NCBI RefSeq assembly: GCF_014673495.1
Contig: NZ_CP051006.1
Span: 3,534,001 to 3,598,000, forward strand
DNA length: 64,000 nucleotides
From: Streptomyces griseofuscus
GTDB taxonomy: Bacteria; Actinomycetota; Actinomycetes; Streptomycetales; Streptomycetaceae
Direction of reading: 5' to 3'
Numbering within the stretch: the stretch's first letter is position 1; each line of letters begins with the position of its first letter. Below the pieces are notes generated by a model. It saw only the letters and a list, made by a program, of their open reading frames with translations, searched no databases and was not told the DNA's origin. A program made the translations under genes and the position numbers. This document shows, one piece after another, positions 8,449 to 18,424 of this stretch.

Positions 8449-9648
8449 TCACCGCGTGCATCCCGTACGGCCCGACGCGAGCGTGGCGCACGCCGTCGCC
8501 CGTGCCGGATCCGGCACGGCGATCATCGGGGTGTAGGCGATGGTGTCGCCCGCCTCGGTGGCCTCCCCGGACTCGCGGACCTTGCCGCGCGCCTCGGTGA
8601 CCTGGACCTTGTCGCCGGGCACCGCACCGGTGATACGGCCCCACGCGGTGCCGCAGACCTTGCTGTAGCGGACCTCCAGGGTGGTGGTGCCGAGGGTGAC
8701 GGTCTGGGCCGTGGTCACCTGGTCGCCGCTGCACCCCATCGACTCGGCGTCCTTGCCCACGCAGTCCGCGCCGGAGCATCTCACCCCGGGCGGCAGGCTC
8801 GCCCTCGGACTCGCGCTCCGGGCCGGCTTCTCGGGCGCGGCCTCGTGCCTGCCGCCGCCGTGGCCCCCGGTGAGGTAGAAGACGCCGAGGATGATCAGCA
8901 GCACCGTGACGAACCCGCCGAGGAACATCAGCACCGGCTGCCGGTATCCGGGCTCGGCGTCCGGGGCGGGCGGGGAGGCGGGGGCGGCCATGGCGGCGGT
9001 AGCGGCGGTGGCGGGCGCGGGGGGCCGTACGGCAGCGGAACCCTGAGGACCCTGAAGGGTCTCGGGCCCCTGAAGGCTCCCGGGGCTCTGCGGCTCCGGC
9101 TCATCGGGGATCCGCACCGGCTCCGGCCACGCCCCCGGCCGGCCGCTCGCCCGCGAGGGCCCCTGATATCCGGCCAGCCCCCAGGAGTTGCCGCCGGACG
9201 AGTCCGCCGTATCCCCGGCGCCCCCGGTGCCCTCCGTGCTTCCGCGCTCCTCCGTGCCCCCGCTTCGCTCCGCCGCCGCGGCCGTCGGCTGCGCGGGGAT
9301 CCTCGGGACGCCGGGCGCACCGCCCTCGGTCCCGCTCGCGGTACGGCGTCCCGGCGCCGCGTGCTCGTGCCCCAACTCCGCCCGGCTCCAGGCCCGTTCG
9401 GCCAGCTCCCACATCGTGATGATCGGCACCGGACTGGTCCCCGCCGCCTCGGCCAGCGCGACGGCCGCGCCCTTGGGGGCGAGCAGCCGGCCGGCGAGGT
9501 AGCTCTCCCAGGACGCCCTGCCGTAGCCCGTGCGGTCGGCCAGGGCCGCGCCGCCGAGCCCGCCGAGGTCCACGAGCCACCGCAGCTGGCTGACGAACTC
9601 CTTGATCTCCGGGTCGAGTTCGTTCGGCAAGGTCTGCCAACGAGACAT
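8449..9648 (-). CDS. XRE-family HTH protein with single TM segment and DUF2690 domain
   Basis: A 399-residue predicted membrane-anchored DNA-binding protein. Residues about 10-75 form a helix-turn-helix (ADRTGYGRASWESYLAGRLL is the recognition region). A long Gly/Ser/Pro/Thr-rich linker (about 90-240) follows, then one hydrophobic helix (VLMFLGGFVTVLLIILGVFYL, about 255), then an extracytoplasmic DUF2690-type domain with Cys pairs (VRCSGADCVGKDAESMGC). The ATG at 9648 is chosen because GGGGGGAG stands just upstream; the in-frame start at 9669 lacks this. Such proteins are common in Streptomyces and are presumed to link an outside signal to transcription, but none of the ligands is known to me. 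Confidence 0.85.
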   Translation of the reverse strand: MSRWQTLPNELDPEIKEFVSQLRWLVDLGGLGGAALADRTGYGRASWESYLAGRLLAPKGAAVALAEAAGTSPVPIITMWELAERAWSRAELGHEHAAPGRRTASGTEGGAPGVPRIPAQPTAAAAERSGGTEERGSTEGTGGAGDTADSSGGNSWGLAGYQGPSRASGRPGAWPEPVRIPDEPEPQSPGSLQGPETLQGPQGSAAVRPPAPATAATAAMAAPASPPAPDAEPGYRQPVLMFLGGFVTVLLIILGVFYLTGGHGGGRHEAAPEKPARSASPRASLPPGVRCSGADCVGKDAESMGCSGDQVTTAQTVTLGTTTLEVRYSKVCGTAWGRITGAVPGDKVQVTEARGKVRESGEATEAGDTIAYTPMIAVPDPARATACATLASGRTGCTR

Positions 9649-9823
9649 CGTCTCCCCCCTCATCCCCATTTTCGTACCGGACGGTCACCGTTCAGCGGAA
9701 CGGTCACTTCCGTGCCACAGCGCGAAGACAGCCGTTGATCAGGCCCTCGGCCAGACGCCAGGGTGTGTCGGGCGGCGGTTCGTCCCTCATCGGGGGTGGG
9801 GACGAACCGCCGTACCACCGGCC

Positions 9824-10294
9824 CTATTTGGTCATCGTGAAATGCAGCGTGTTGCTCAGGAACGGGATCTCCAGCAGGGGATGCGGCTGGGCCATCAGGG
9901 CCAGCAGGACGATCGCCAGGCCGAGGACGCCGTAGGTGCTGATGTCGGTGAAGCGGGAGCGGACCGCGAGCATGCCGACGCCGGGCAGCATCCAGCGCAG
10001 CACCGCGCCGGCCAGCAGCGCGGCGCCGATCAGCAGGGTGCCGACCCGGAACGCGTCGAACGCGGTCAGCAGCAGGCCGAGCGCGACCGTGCCGAGCACC
10101 ACCAGCAGGGGCCACTGCCGGGCGGGCGCGGGCGCGCCGCCGGACGCGGCCCGGCCACCGCCCTCCGGCCGTGCGGTGTCCCGTGTGAACAACGGGAAGC
10201 GGCGGGTGACCCGCCGCGGGCGCCCCTCGGCGTCGGGGGCGCTGATCGCGTCGCGGACGGTCTCCTCACCGTCCCGCGTGTCCTCAGCCGGCAC
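9824..10294 (-). CDS. DUF3017 membrane protein
   Basis: A 156-residue protein with a charged N-terminal half (residues 1-60, probably cytoplasmic) followed by about three hydrophobic helices (WPLLVVLGTVALGLLLTAF, VGTLLIGAALLAGAVL, TYGVLGLAIVLLALMA). It overlaps the 3' end of folD by 11 bp, as DUF3017 genes usually do in actinomycetes, so it is translated from the folD message. Its function is unknown; the conserved pairing with folD suggests a link to one-carbon metabolism but is not proof. Confidence 0.85.
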   Translation of the reverse strand: MPAEDTRDGEETVRDAISAPDAEGRPRRVTRRFPLFTRDTARPEGGGRAASGGAPAPARQWPLLVVLGTVALGLLLTAFDAFRVGTLLIGAALLAGAVLRWMLPGVGMLAVRSRFTDISTYGVLGLAIVLLALMAQPHPLLEIPFLSNTLHFTMTK

Positions 10295-11138
10295 TGCGCT
10301 CCGCCGCCTCGACCACGTTGACCAGCAGCTGGGCCCGGGTCATCGGGCCGACACCGCCGGGGTTGGGGGAGATGAAGCCGGCCACCTCGGTCACGTCCGG
10401 GTGGACGTCGCCGACGATCTTGCCCTCGGCGTTGCGGGAGACGCCCACGTCCAGGACGGCCGCGCCCGGCTTGATGTCCTCGGCGCGGATCAGGTGCGGG
10501 GAGCCGGCCGCCGCGATCACGATGTCGGCCCGCTTGAGGTGGGCGGACAGATCACGGGTGCCGGTGTGGCACTGGGTCACGGTGGCGTTCTCGCTGCGCC
10601 GGGTGAGCAGCAGCGGCATCGGGCGTCCGATGGTGACGCCCCGGCCGACGACCACGACCTCGGCGCCCTTGATCTCCACGCCGTAGCGGCGCAGCAGGGT
10701 GAGGATGCCGTTGGGGGTGCAGGGCAGCGGGGCGGGCTCGTTGAGGACCAGGCGCCCGAGGTTCATCGGGTGCAGGCCGTCCGCGTCCTTGGCCGGGTCC
10801 ATCAGCTCCAGGATGCGGTTCTCGTCGATGCCCTTGGGCAGCGGCAGCTGGACGATGTAGCCGGTGCAGGCCGGGTCCTCGTTCAGCTCGCGGACGACCG
10901 CCTCGATCTCCTCCTGGCCGGCCGTGGCCGGCAGCTCCCGCTGGATCGAGGCGAGGCCCACCTCGGCGCAGTCGCGGTGCTTGCCCGCGACGTACTTGCG
11001 GCTGCCGGGGTCCTCCCCGACCAGGATCGTGCCGAGGCCGGGCGTGATGCCCTTCTCCTTCAGCGCCGCCACGCGGGCGGTCAGATCGGACTTGATCGCG
11101 GCTGCGGTGGCCTTGCCATCGAGAATCTGGGCGGTCAT
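10284..11138 (-). CDS. folD: Bifunctional methylenetetrahydrofolate dehydrogenase/cyclohydrolase
   Basis: A 284-residue cytoplasmic enzyme interconverting 5,10-methylene-, methenyl- and 10-formyl-tetrahydrofolate, supplying formyl groups to purine synthesis (purH and purN lie 4-6 kb away). The YVAGKHRDCAEVG segment contains the catalytic Lys, VQLPLPKGID is the conserved PLP motif, CTPNGILTLL and VVVGRGVTIGRPMPLLL form the NADP-binding core, and GGVGPMTRAQLLVNVVEAA closes the fold. The ATG at 11138 is chosen over an upstream extension that would add 45 low-quality residues. The upstream 277 bp contain an imperfect hairpin that could be regulatory. Confidence 0.96.
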   Translation of the reverse strand: MTAQILDGKATAAAIKSDLTARVAALKEKGITPGLGTILVGEDPGSRKYVAGKHRDCAEVGLASIQRELPATAGQEEIEAVVRELNEDPACTGYIVQLPLPKGIDENRILELMDPAKDADGLHPMNLGRLVLNEPAPLPCTPNGILTLLRRYGVEIKGAEVVVVGRGVTIGRPMPLLLTRRSENATVTQCHTGTRDLSAHLKRADIVIAAAGSPHLIRAEDIKPGAAVLDVGVSRNAEGKIVGDVHPDVTEVAGFISPNPGGVGPMTRAQLLVNVVEAAERSAG

Positions 11139-11218
11139 ACCCCCATCCTCCAGGATGACCGCCCCAGGGTTCCAATCCGGGGCCGTATCCGGGTCCCGAC
11201 CAGGGTCCGGGCAGGTGT

Positions 11219-11256
11219 CCGGGTGATCACTGATGTTGCACTTGCACAACACCCGG
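11219..11256. promoter_or_regulatory. Imperfect dyad upstream of folD
   Basis: Outer arms CCGGGTG (11219-11225) and CACCCGG (11250-11256) enclose inner arms TGTTG and CAACA around a TTGCACTTGCAC direct repeat. It lies about 80-120 bp before folD and about 160 bp before the gene at 11416. It may be an operator or an RNA hairpin; the sequence alone does not decide. Confidence 0.3.
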
Positions 11257-11415
11257 TGATTACGGCTGGACAAGTCAGTATCCGGTCAAGAACCATGAAC
11301 AGCACAGTGCAGCGGGCAGCTCATCGGGGGGACGGACCGCATCTGTAGAAACTCTCCTCCGTGCAGTGCCGCGCCTCGTCCCCGCACTCGTTCGAACAAC
11401 GGAGGAACACCAACC

Positions 11416-11940
11416 ATGAGCTACGGCGATCCGAACAACCCCTACGGCGCTCCCCAGGGACAGCCGCAGCAGCCCGGGTACGGCTACCCGGCCGCGCCGC
11501 CGGTCCAGCAGTCGTACGGCGCCGCCCCGATGACCACCATGCCGGGCAAGGTCAACGCGGCCCGGGTGATGCTGTGGGTGATCGTCGCCCTCCAGGTCAT
11601 CGGCGTGGGTCTCTTCGTCTTCTCCGCCGTGGCCATCAACAAGGCGAAGAACGACAACTCCGTGCCGGGCCTCGCCGACTACCCGGTGGGCGTGCTGTGG
11701 GCCTTCGTGGTGCTCGCGCTCGCCTGGCTGGTGTGGGCGATCGTGCTGGCCACGAAGTTCTCCTCCGGCGGCAACAACCTGCGGGTCACCACGCTGGTGT
11801 TCGGCATCCTGACCGCGGTGCTCGGCGTCTACCCGTTCCTCGTCGTCGTGGGCATCTTCCACATCGTGCTGGGCATCCTGATCGCCTGCTTCGTCGGCGG
11901 TGCCGACGGCAAGGCCTGGTTCGGCCGCCCGCGCTACTGA
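11416..11940 (+). CDS. Small membrane protein with Pro/Gln/Tyr-rich N-terminus
   Basis: A 174-residue protein. Residues 1-45 are rich in Pro, Gly, Gln and Tyr (SYGDPNNPYGAPQGQPQQPG), a tail common in actinobacterial membrane proteins. About three to four hydrophobic helices follow (VMLWVIVALQVIGVGLFVF, LWAFVVLALAWLVWAIVLA, VTTLVFGILTAVLGVY, LVVVGIFHIVLGILIACF). The ATG follows GGAGGAACACCA with normal spacing. It is monocistronic, flanked by a 3' hairpin. I do not recognise a characterised family. Confidence 0.82.
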   Translation: MSYGDPNNPYGAPQGQPQQPGYGYPAAPPVQQSYGAAPMTTMPGKVNAARVMLWVIVALQVIGVGLFVFSAVAINKAKNDNSVPGLADYPVGVLWAFVVLALAWLVWAIVLATKFSSGGNNLRVTTLVFGILTAVLGVYPFLVVVGIFHIVLGILIACFVGGADGKAWFGRPRY

Positions 11941-11998
11941 GCCGTCCGCGTCGCCGAGCCGCCCGCGCGGCAAGGAACACTTCGCGCCATTCGGCATC

Positions 11999-12038
11999 CG
12001 GGGCCGTGTCTCACCCTTGAAGGGGGGACACGGCCCCG
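11999..12038 (+). terminator. Hairpin terminator after the small membrane protein
   Basis: A perfect 12-bp stem (CGGGGCCGTGTC, 11999-12010, with 12027-12038) lies 59 bp past the stop codon, before the next gene at 12088. Confidence 0.7.
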
Positions 12039-12087
12039 CTGCGTCGCCCTACTCTGGGAGCAGCCGTCAGGCACGGGGAGACGCACC

Positions 12088-12873
12088 TTGTACAGCATCA
12101 TCGTCGTACCTCCGCCGACCGCGGAGGACCGGCAGCAGCACGGGCAGATCCGCCTCGCCCCCGGCGAGCGCCTCCGCTTCGGGCGGGCGCCCGGGAACGA
12201 TCTGCCGATCCCGCACGAGGGAGTCTCGCGCCGGGCCGGTGAACTCGGCGCCCAGGGCGCGTTCTGGACACTGAGCAATCTGTCCGCGCACCAGACGTAC
12301 GTCGTGGAGAACCCGGAGGGCGCGGGCGAGCACATCAAGGTCGGGCCGGGCAGACTCGACGCGCCGGTGCCCTTCGAGTTCTCCCGGATCGTGCTGCCCG
12401 CGGGCGGCGACCTGCTCGCCGTCGAGGTGTGGGCGCCGCGCCACGACTATCTGCGCGACGGCTGCGGAACCGACGGCGACACCACCGCCCCGGCCTTCTC
12501 CGTCGACCGCACCAAGCGCTACTTCGCCGTGCTGGCCGCCCTGTGCGAGCCCCGGCTGCGCGGGGATCCGCACGCCCCGCTGCCCACCGTCGACCAGGTC
12601 GTGGCCCGGCTGGCGCCCTGCTGGCCGGCCGCCTCGCGCACCTCGGTGCAGTGGAACATCGACTATCTCGCGGTGAAGCTGCGCCTCAAACCCGGCCCGG
12701 ACACGGCGGATCCGGGCCCTCGGCTGAACGGCAAGAAGGAGTCCCTGGTCTCGCTGGCGCTCCGCTTCGACCTGGTGCGCGAGGACGATCTGATCGTGCT
12801 GTCCGGCACCGGATCGGGGACCGGCACCGAGCCCGGATCCGGATCCGGGTCCGCGCGCCGGACCGGCCGGTGA
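12088..12873 (+). CDS. FHA-like domain protein coupled to a kinase gene
   Basis: A 261-residue protein starting at TTG (GGGGAG lies 8 bp or so upstream). Residues about 20-110 look like a forkhead-associated fold: LRFGRAPGNDLPIPHEGVSR carries the FHA-type Gly-Arg, Asn-Asp and Ser-Arg positions, though the usual His after Ser-Arg is Ala-Gly here. The C-terminal half (VDQVVARLAPCWPAASRTSV onward) resembles a winged-helix segment, followed by a Gly/Ser/Thr-rich tail. FHA domains bind phosphothreonine, and the stop codon overlaps the start of a Ser/Thr kinase gene (GTGA at 12870-12873), so it is a likely partner or substrate of that kinase. The FHA call is moderate. Confidence 0.72.
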   Translation: MYSIIVVPPPTAEDRQQHGQIRLAPGERLRFGRAPGNDLPIPHEGVSRRAGELGAQGAFWTLSNLSAHQTYVVENPEGAGEHIKVGPGRLDAPVPFEFSRIVLPAGGDLLAVEVWAPRHDYLRDGCGTDGDTTAPAFSVDRTKRYFAVLAALCEPRLRGDPHAPLPTVDQVVARLAPCWPAASRTSVQWNIDYLAVKLRLKPGPDTADPGPRLNGKKESLVSLALRFDLVREDDLIVLSGTGSGTGTEPGSGSGSARRTGR

Positions 12874-14386
12874 CCGAGCCGTACGCCGTCCCGGTGCCCA
12901 GGGGCTACCGGGTCGGCGACTGGGAGGTCCGCGAACCCCTCGCGACCGGCGCCTTCGGGAGCGTGTACGCCGCCCGGCGGGTCGGCGGGCCGGACGGCCG
13001 GCTCCCCGCAGCGCCGCCCTGAAGTTCCTGCCCACCGGCACCGGTACCCCCCGTCACCTTGCCCACCTGCGCGAACTGATCGAGCGCGAGGTGGCGTTGT
13101 TACGGCGGCTGCGGCAGCCGCGGCTGATCCGGATGTACGAGACCCTCGTGGTCGACGACCCCGGGCGCCCCGCCCTCGACGGCGCCACCGTCCTCGTACT
13201 GGAACGCGCGCGGGCCTCCCTGTCCGCGCTGCTCGCCGCCGAGCCCCGGCCGGCCGCCGGACCCGCGCTGCTGGCCCAGATCGCCGAAGGGCTCGGCCAG
13301 TTGCACCGGGCGGGCTGGGTGCACGGCGATCTCAAGCCGGCCAATGTGCTGCTGATGGCGGACGGTTCGGCGCGCCTCGCCGACTTCAACATGGCCGCCG
13401 AACTGGAGGGCACCCACGGCTACACGACCGCCTTCTCCACCCCCGACTACACCCCGCCCGAGCTGCTGTGGGCGGAGATCGGCGAACGCGGCCGCCCGAT
13501 CCGCCCGTCGGCCGACATCTGGGCCTTCGGCGTGCTCGCCCACCTCCTGCTCACCGGCTCCTTCCCGCTGCCCGGCGGCACCCCCTCGGCCCGCCGGGAC
13601 GCCGCCGTCGCCTATGCGCGCGGCACCGAGGAACTGCGTCTTTCGGCCGAACTCCCGGACGTCTGGCGGGAGATCGTGCGGGACTGCCTGGCCCGTACGC
13701 ACGCCGACCGGATCGGCACCGGGGCACTGCTGCGCCGTGTCACGGCCGCCGCGGGCACCGGCCGCGCACCCCGGCTGCCCCGCCTCGCGCGCCCCGGCCG
13801 CCGTCGTCGTCGTACGGCGGTCCTGGCGCTCGCGGCCGCCGCCCTCGCCGCCCTCCTCGGGTACGGCCTCGACCACCGGTACTCCGGCGACGACGGCAAG
13901 GCCCTGGCCCGCTACGGCGCCGCCGAACTGCGCACCGACCGGGACGTTCCGGTGCGCTACCGGCGGCTGATCGTGGACGCCGCCCACCGCTGTCCCCGCC
14001 CGGATGTCAGCCCGGCGCTGATCGCGGCCATGCTGAAGGCCGAGAGCGGCTTCGACGCGGACCTCGCCGACCCGGGCACCCGTGAGTACGGCATCGCCCG
14101 CTGGACCCCGGCCGTGCTGCGCTGGTGGATGCGGGACGACGGCATCCCCGCCGCCGCGACCCCCACGCCCCCGCTGACCCCGGCGGTGTCCATCCCGGCG
14201 ATGGGCCGCTATCTGTGCTTCATCGACGCCCACTTGAGGGCGGACCTGCCCGGTGACCGGCGGCTGCTGGACGCGGCCGCGTACCGGACGTCGTACAGGA
14301 AGGTCGACGCCGCGGGCGGGATCCCGGCGGAGTACCTCGCGTACTGCGCGAAGGTCGCCCGCGGGCTCGCGCAGTACACACCCTGA
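12870..14386 (+). pseudogene. Ser/Thr kinase-lytic transglycosylase-like fusion gene with an apparent frameshift
   Basis: The GTG at 12870 opens a kinase N-terminus with the glycine loop (LATGAFGSVYAAR) in one frame; that frame stops at 13022. The invariant-Lys strand (AALKFLP) and everything after lie one base out of phase from about 13010 to 14386. One added base near the C-run at 13004-13007 would join them, so this is either a real one-base deletion or a sequencing error. Beyond the break the kinase continues with HGDLKPANVLL (HGD for HRD) and DFN instead of DFG, then STPDYTPPELL. One hydrophobic helix (ALAAAALAALLGYGL) is followed by a lytic-transglycosylase-like region with AMLKAESGFD and YGIARWTP. 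If intact, this would be a membrane kinase with an outside muralytic-like domain. Confidence 0.75.
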
Positions 14387-14480
14387 GACATCCGAGGTAC
14401 CGGCCCCGGGGACCGGCTGGGACGGTGGAACCACTCCGCCACGGCGGAGCGACCACCTCGCTCGTTCACATGGGGGAACA

Positions 14481-14951
14481 GTGAATATCGCCAAGCCCGC
14501 CGCGCTGCTCGTCGCGGCCACCGCCCTGCTCGCCGGCTCCACGGCCGCGGCCACCGCCGCCGCCCCGGACGGCACCCGGGTCACCGCCATCGAGCGCACC
14601 GCCGACCAGGTGCTGCCGGGTCACCCGGCCGCGCTGAAGGTGACGAGGGACCAGGTCCGCTACGACGGCCTCACCCTCACCAAGGCCCCGCGGGGCAAGC
14701 TCGCCGCCCAGGACCTGTCCTGCGCGTACGGCCATCTCTGCATGGTCGTCAAGGGCACCAAGTTCGACTTCTACAAGTGCCAGACCTGGACGGTGAACAA
14801 CTGGACCGGTGACGGCCCGTTCACCAACAACCAGACGCCCGGCACGGTCGCCCGGTTCTTCAACCAGGACGGCAGCGTCCGCTGGACCTCGACCGCGTAC
14901 CAGGCCGGCACCGCCACCTGGAACCCGATCTTCTCCCTGCGTCCCTGCTGA
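14481..14951 (+). CDS. Small secreted protein, peptidase inhibitor I36-like
   Basis: A 156-residue protein starting at GTG after GGGGGAA. Residues 1-27 are a clear signal peptide (basic start, LLVAATALLAGSTAAATAAA). The mature region ends in a Cys-rich, aromatic domain (DLSCAYGHLCMVVKGTKFDF, then CQTWTVNNWTGDGPFTNNQT and a final Cys), the pattern of the I36/beta-gamma-crystallin-like inhibitor family found in Streptomyces. Four Cys could form two disulfides. The region between signal and domain is probably a propeptide. It is monocistronic and ends at a strong hairpin. Family assignment is from memory of the motif, so moderate. Confidence 0.78.
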   Translation: MNIAKPAALLVAATALLAGSTAAATAAAPDGTRVTAIERTADQVLPGHPAALKVTRDQVRYDGLTLTKAPRGKLAAQDLSCAYGHLCMVVKGTKFDFYKCQTWTVNNWTGDGPFTNNQTPGTVARFFNQDGSVRWTSTAYQAGTATWNPIFSLRPC

Positions 14952-14966
14952 CCTGGCGAACGGCGC

Positions 14967-15006
14967 GGCGGCCTCCGGCCCCCTCGGGGGAGGGCCGGAG
15001 GCCGCC
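14967..15006. terminator. Bidirectional hairpin terminator before purH
   Basis: A perfect 15-bp stem (GGCGGCCTCCGGCCC, 14967-14981, with 14992-15006) sits between the converging secreted-protein gene and purH. Confidence 0.82.
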
Positions 15007-15068
15007 GTACGCGTGCCCGCTCGGTGCGAGGAGGCTCAGACGCGGCTCAGACGCATCGCGGACGCGGC

Positions 15069-16627
<1,559 letters not shown>

Positions 16628-16631
<4 letters not shown>

Positions 16632-17257
16632 TGGATAACTACCTTTCGTCCCTCAATGCGATAGCCGTTGCGGGCGAGCCGCCCCACGACCTCGACGAGC
16701 AGCCTTCGCTCGACTTCCTTGATGCGCTCGTGCAGCGCGCTCTCGTCGTCCTCGTCCCGGATCTCCACCACGCCCTGCGCGATGATCGGCCCGGTGTCGA
16801 CACCGTCGTCGACGAAGTGGACGGTGCAGCCGGTGACCCGGGCGCCGTACGCGAGCGCGTCGCGGACCCCGTGGGCGCCGGGAAAGCTGGGCAGCAGGGC
16901 CGGGTGGGTGTTGACGAACCGCCCGCCGAAGCGCGCGAGGAACTCCTTGCCCACGATCTTCATGAACCCTGCGGAGATCACCAGGTCGGGCTCGTACGCC
17001 GCGACCGCCGCGGCGAGGGCCGCGTCCCACTCCTCGCGGCTCGCGTGGTCCTTCACCCGGCACACGAAGGTCGGCAGCCCGGCGCGCTCGGCGCGGGCGA
17101 GCCCCTCGATGCCGTCGCGGTCGGCCCCGACGGCGACGATCCGCGCGCCGTACGCCTCGGCTCCGGCGCTCTCGATCCCGTCAAGGAGCGCCTGGAGATT
17201 GGTGCCGGATCCGGAGACCAGCACGACGAGGCGCTTGGCCACGGGGTTGGCGGCCAC
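16628..17257 (-). CDS. purN: Phosphoribosylglycinamide formyltransferase
   Basis: A 209-residue cytoplasmic enzyme that transfers a formyl group from 10-formyl-THF to GAR. Visible motifs: VSGSGTNLQALLDG (phosphate loop, start), MKIVGKEFLARFGGRFVNTHPALLPSFPGAHGVRDAL with the catalytic His and HPALLPxFxGAH pattern, and GCTVHFVDDGVDTGPII with the catalytic Asp. The GTG at 17257 is preferred because AAAGGG lies about 8 bp upstream; a TTG at 17275 would add six residues. It is the first gene of a purN-purH operon. A 14-bp perfect palindrome lies about 50 bp upstream. Confidence 0.96.
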
Positions 17258-17304
17258 GGTGGGGCCCTTTCTCAAGAAACGGTCTGTACCGTCGGCGGTT
17301 TGTA

Positions 17305-17318
17305 CATTCGTACGAATG
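17305..17318. promoter_or_regulatory. Perfect palindrome upstream of purN
   Basis: CATTCGTACGAATG, a 14-bp perfect palindrome 48-61 bp before the purN start. It sits in the purN promoter region and could be an operator; the protein is unknown. Nothing else stands out in the roughly 350 bp between purN and the gene starting near 17608. Confidence 0.35.
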
Positions 17319-17607
17319 CTTCGCGCCCCGGGATACGGGGAAGTCTACGAAGCGGCCGACCGCCAGCAACGATACCGGCACCGCGGACGGCCCCCACGGG
17401 ACGGGTGCGTGGCCGGGAGGTAGCGTTCGCAGGGAATCGACAGGAGCAGCCCCGGGAACGCGGTCGTCGTGCGGCACGTTGACGGGGTGGAAGCTCACGA
17501 CGACCAGCCGTGTTGATCTAGGGGAAGACGCTCTTTTGATGCCCGTCCGCAGCCTGCGACTCCTCACGTTCCCGCCAGCACCGGCCCGGGGAGGGGAGCG
17601 CGACGGA

Positions 17608-18411
17608 GTGCTGCTGCGCGAGCGGCCTTCGACGCCGCCCGACGCCCCGCGGGGCGGCTCCGGAAGCTCCGGCGAGGGGCAGAACGGCGACCCCGGGCGG
17701 GACGGCCGCGGTGACGAGGGCGGACGGCAGCAGGACAATCCGTTCGCGCCGCCGCCGGAGGGCACCCCGGACCGGCCGTGGCAGCCGCGGCACCCGGGCG
17801 GTGCCTCGGGTTCTTCCGGTCCTTCCGGTTCCGGTGGTGGCCAGGGCGGTCACGGTGGCCAGGGCGGTCAGGGCGGCGGCTCGTGGGGCAGCCAGTGGAG
17901 CGACCGGCAGCCCGGCCGGTCCCCCGGTGGCTTCGGCGAGCGCCCCGGCGCGGGTCCCCAGGGGCCCGGCGGCCAGGGCGGCGGTCAGGGCGGCCCCGGT
18001 GCGGGCATGCGCTGGGACCCCACGGACCCGGTCCAGCGCCGGGCGCGCTTCGCGCTGCTGTCCGGGATGTGGGCCATCTTCTTCGCGCTGTTCAGCTGGC
18101 CGTACGTGTCGCTGCTGCTGGGCGCGCTGGCGCTGTACTGGGGCGTCAGCGCGCTGCGCGCCGAGCCCCGCGCCGCCGACCCGGACAAGCCGGCCCCGCC
18201 CCCCGGCCGCTCCCAGACGACGGCGGCCGTCGCCGGCCTGGTCACGGCGTCCCTGGCCCTGGTACTGGTCGCCTCGACCTTCACCGTCCAGTTCGTCTAC
18301 CGCGACTACTTCACCTGCGTGGACGACGCGCTCACACACGAGGCGAAGCAGTCGTGCCAGACACTGCTGCCGGAGCAGTTGAGGGGCGTGCTCGGGACGG
18401 CGAACGAGTAG
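17608..18411 (+). CDS. Two-TM membrane protein with a long Gly/Pro-rich N-terminus
   Basis: About 267 residues. The first 130 are very rich in Gly, Pro, Gln and Ser and are probably disordered and cytoplasmic. Two hydrophobic helices follow (ALLSGMWAIFFALFSWPYVS plus LLLGALALYWGVSAL, then AAVAGLVTASLALVLVAST), ending in a short outside region with two Cys (YFTCVDDALTHEAKQSCQTL). The GTG at 17608 is chosen because GAGGGGAG precedes it; an ATG at 17539 or an earlier start at 17479 is possible and would add 23-43 residues. The layout resembles DUF4190-type proteins, but I do not assign a function. It converges on the next gene with only 13 bp between stops. Confidence 0.75.
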   Translation: MLLRERPSTPPDAPRGGSGSSGEGQNGDPGRDGRGDEGGRQQDNPFAPPPEGTPDRPWQPRHPGGASGSSGPSGSGGGQGGHGGQGGQGGGSWGSQWSDRQPGRSPGGFGERPGAGPQGPGGQGGGQGGPGAGMRWDPTDPVQRRARFALLSGMWAIFFALFSWPYVSLLLGALALYWGVSALRAEPRAADPDKPAPPPGRSQTTAAVAGLVTASLALVLVASTFTVQFVYRDYFTCVDDALTHEAKQSCQTLLPEQLRGVLGTANE

Positions 18412-18424
18412 CACGGGGGCGGTG

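Noticed and set aside
11391..11402. GTTCGAAC resembling a LexA/SOS box
   Set aside because: The actinobacterial box needs GAAC-N4-GTTC; this is the opposite arrangement.
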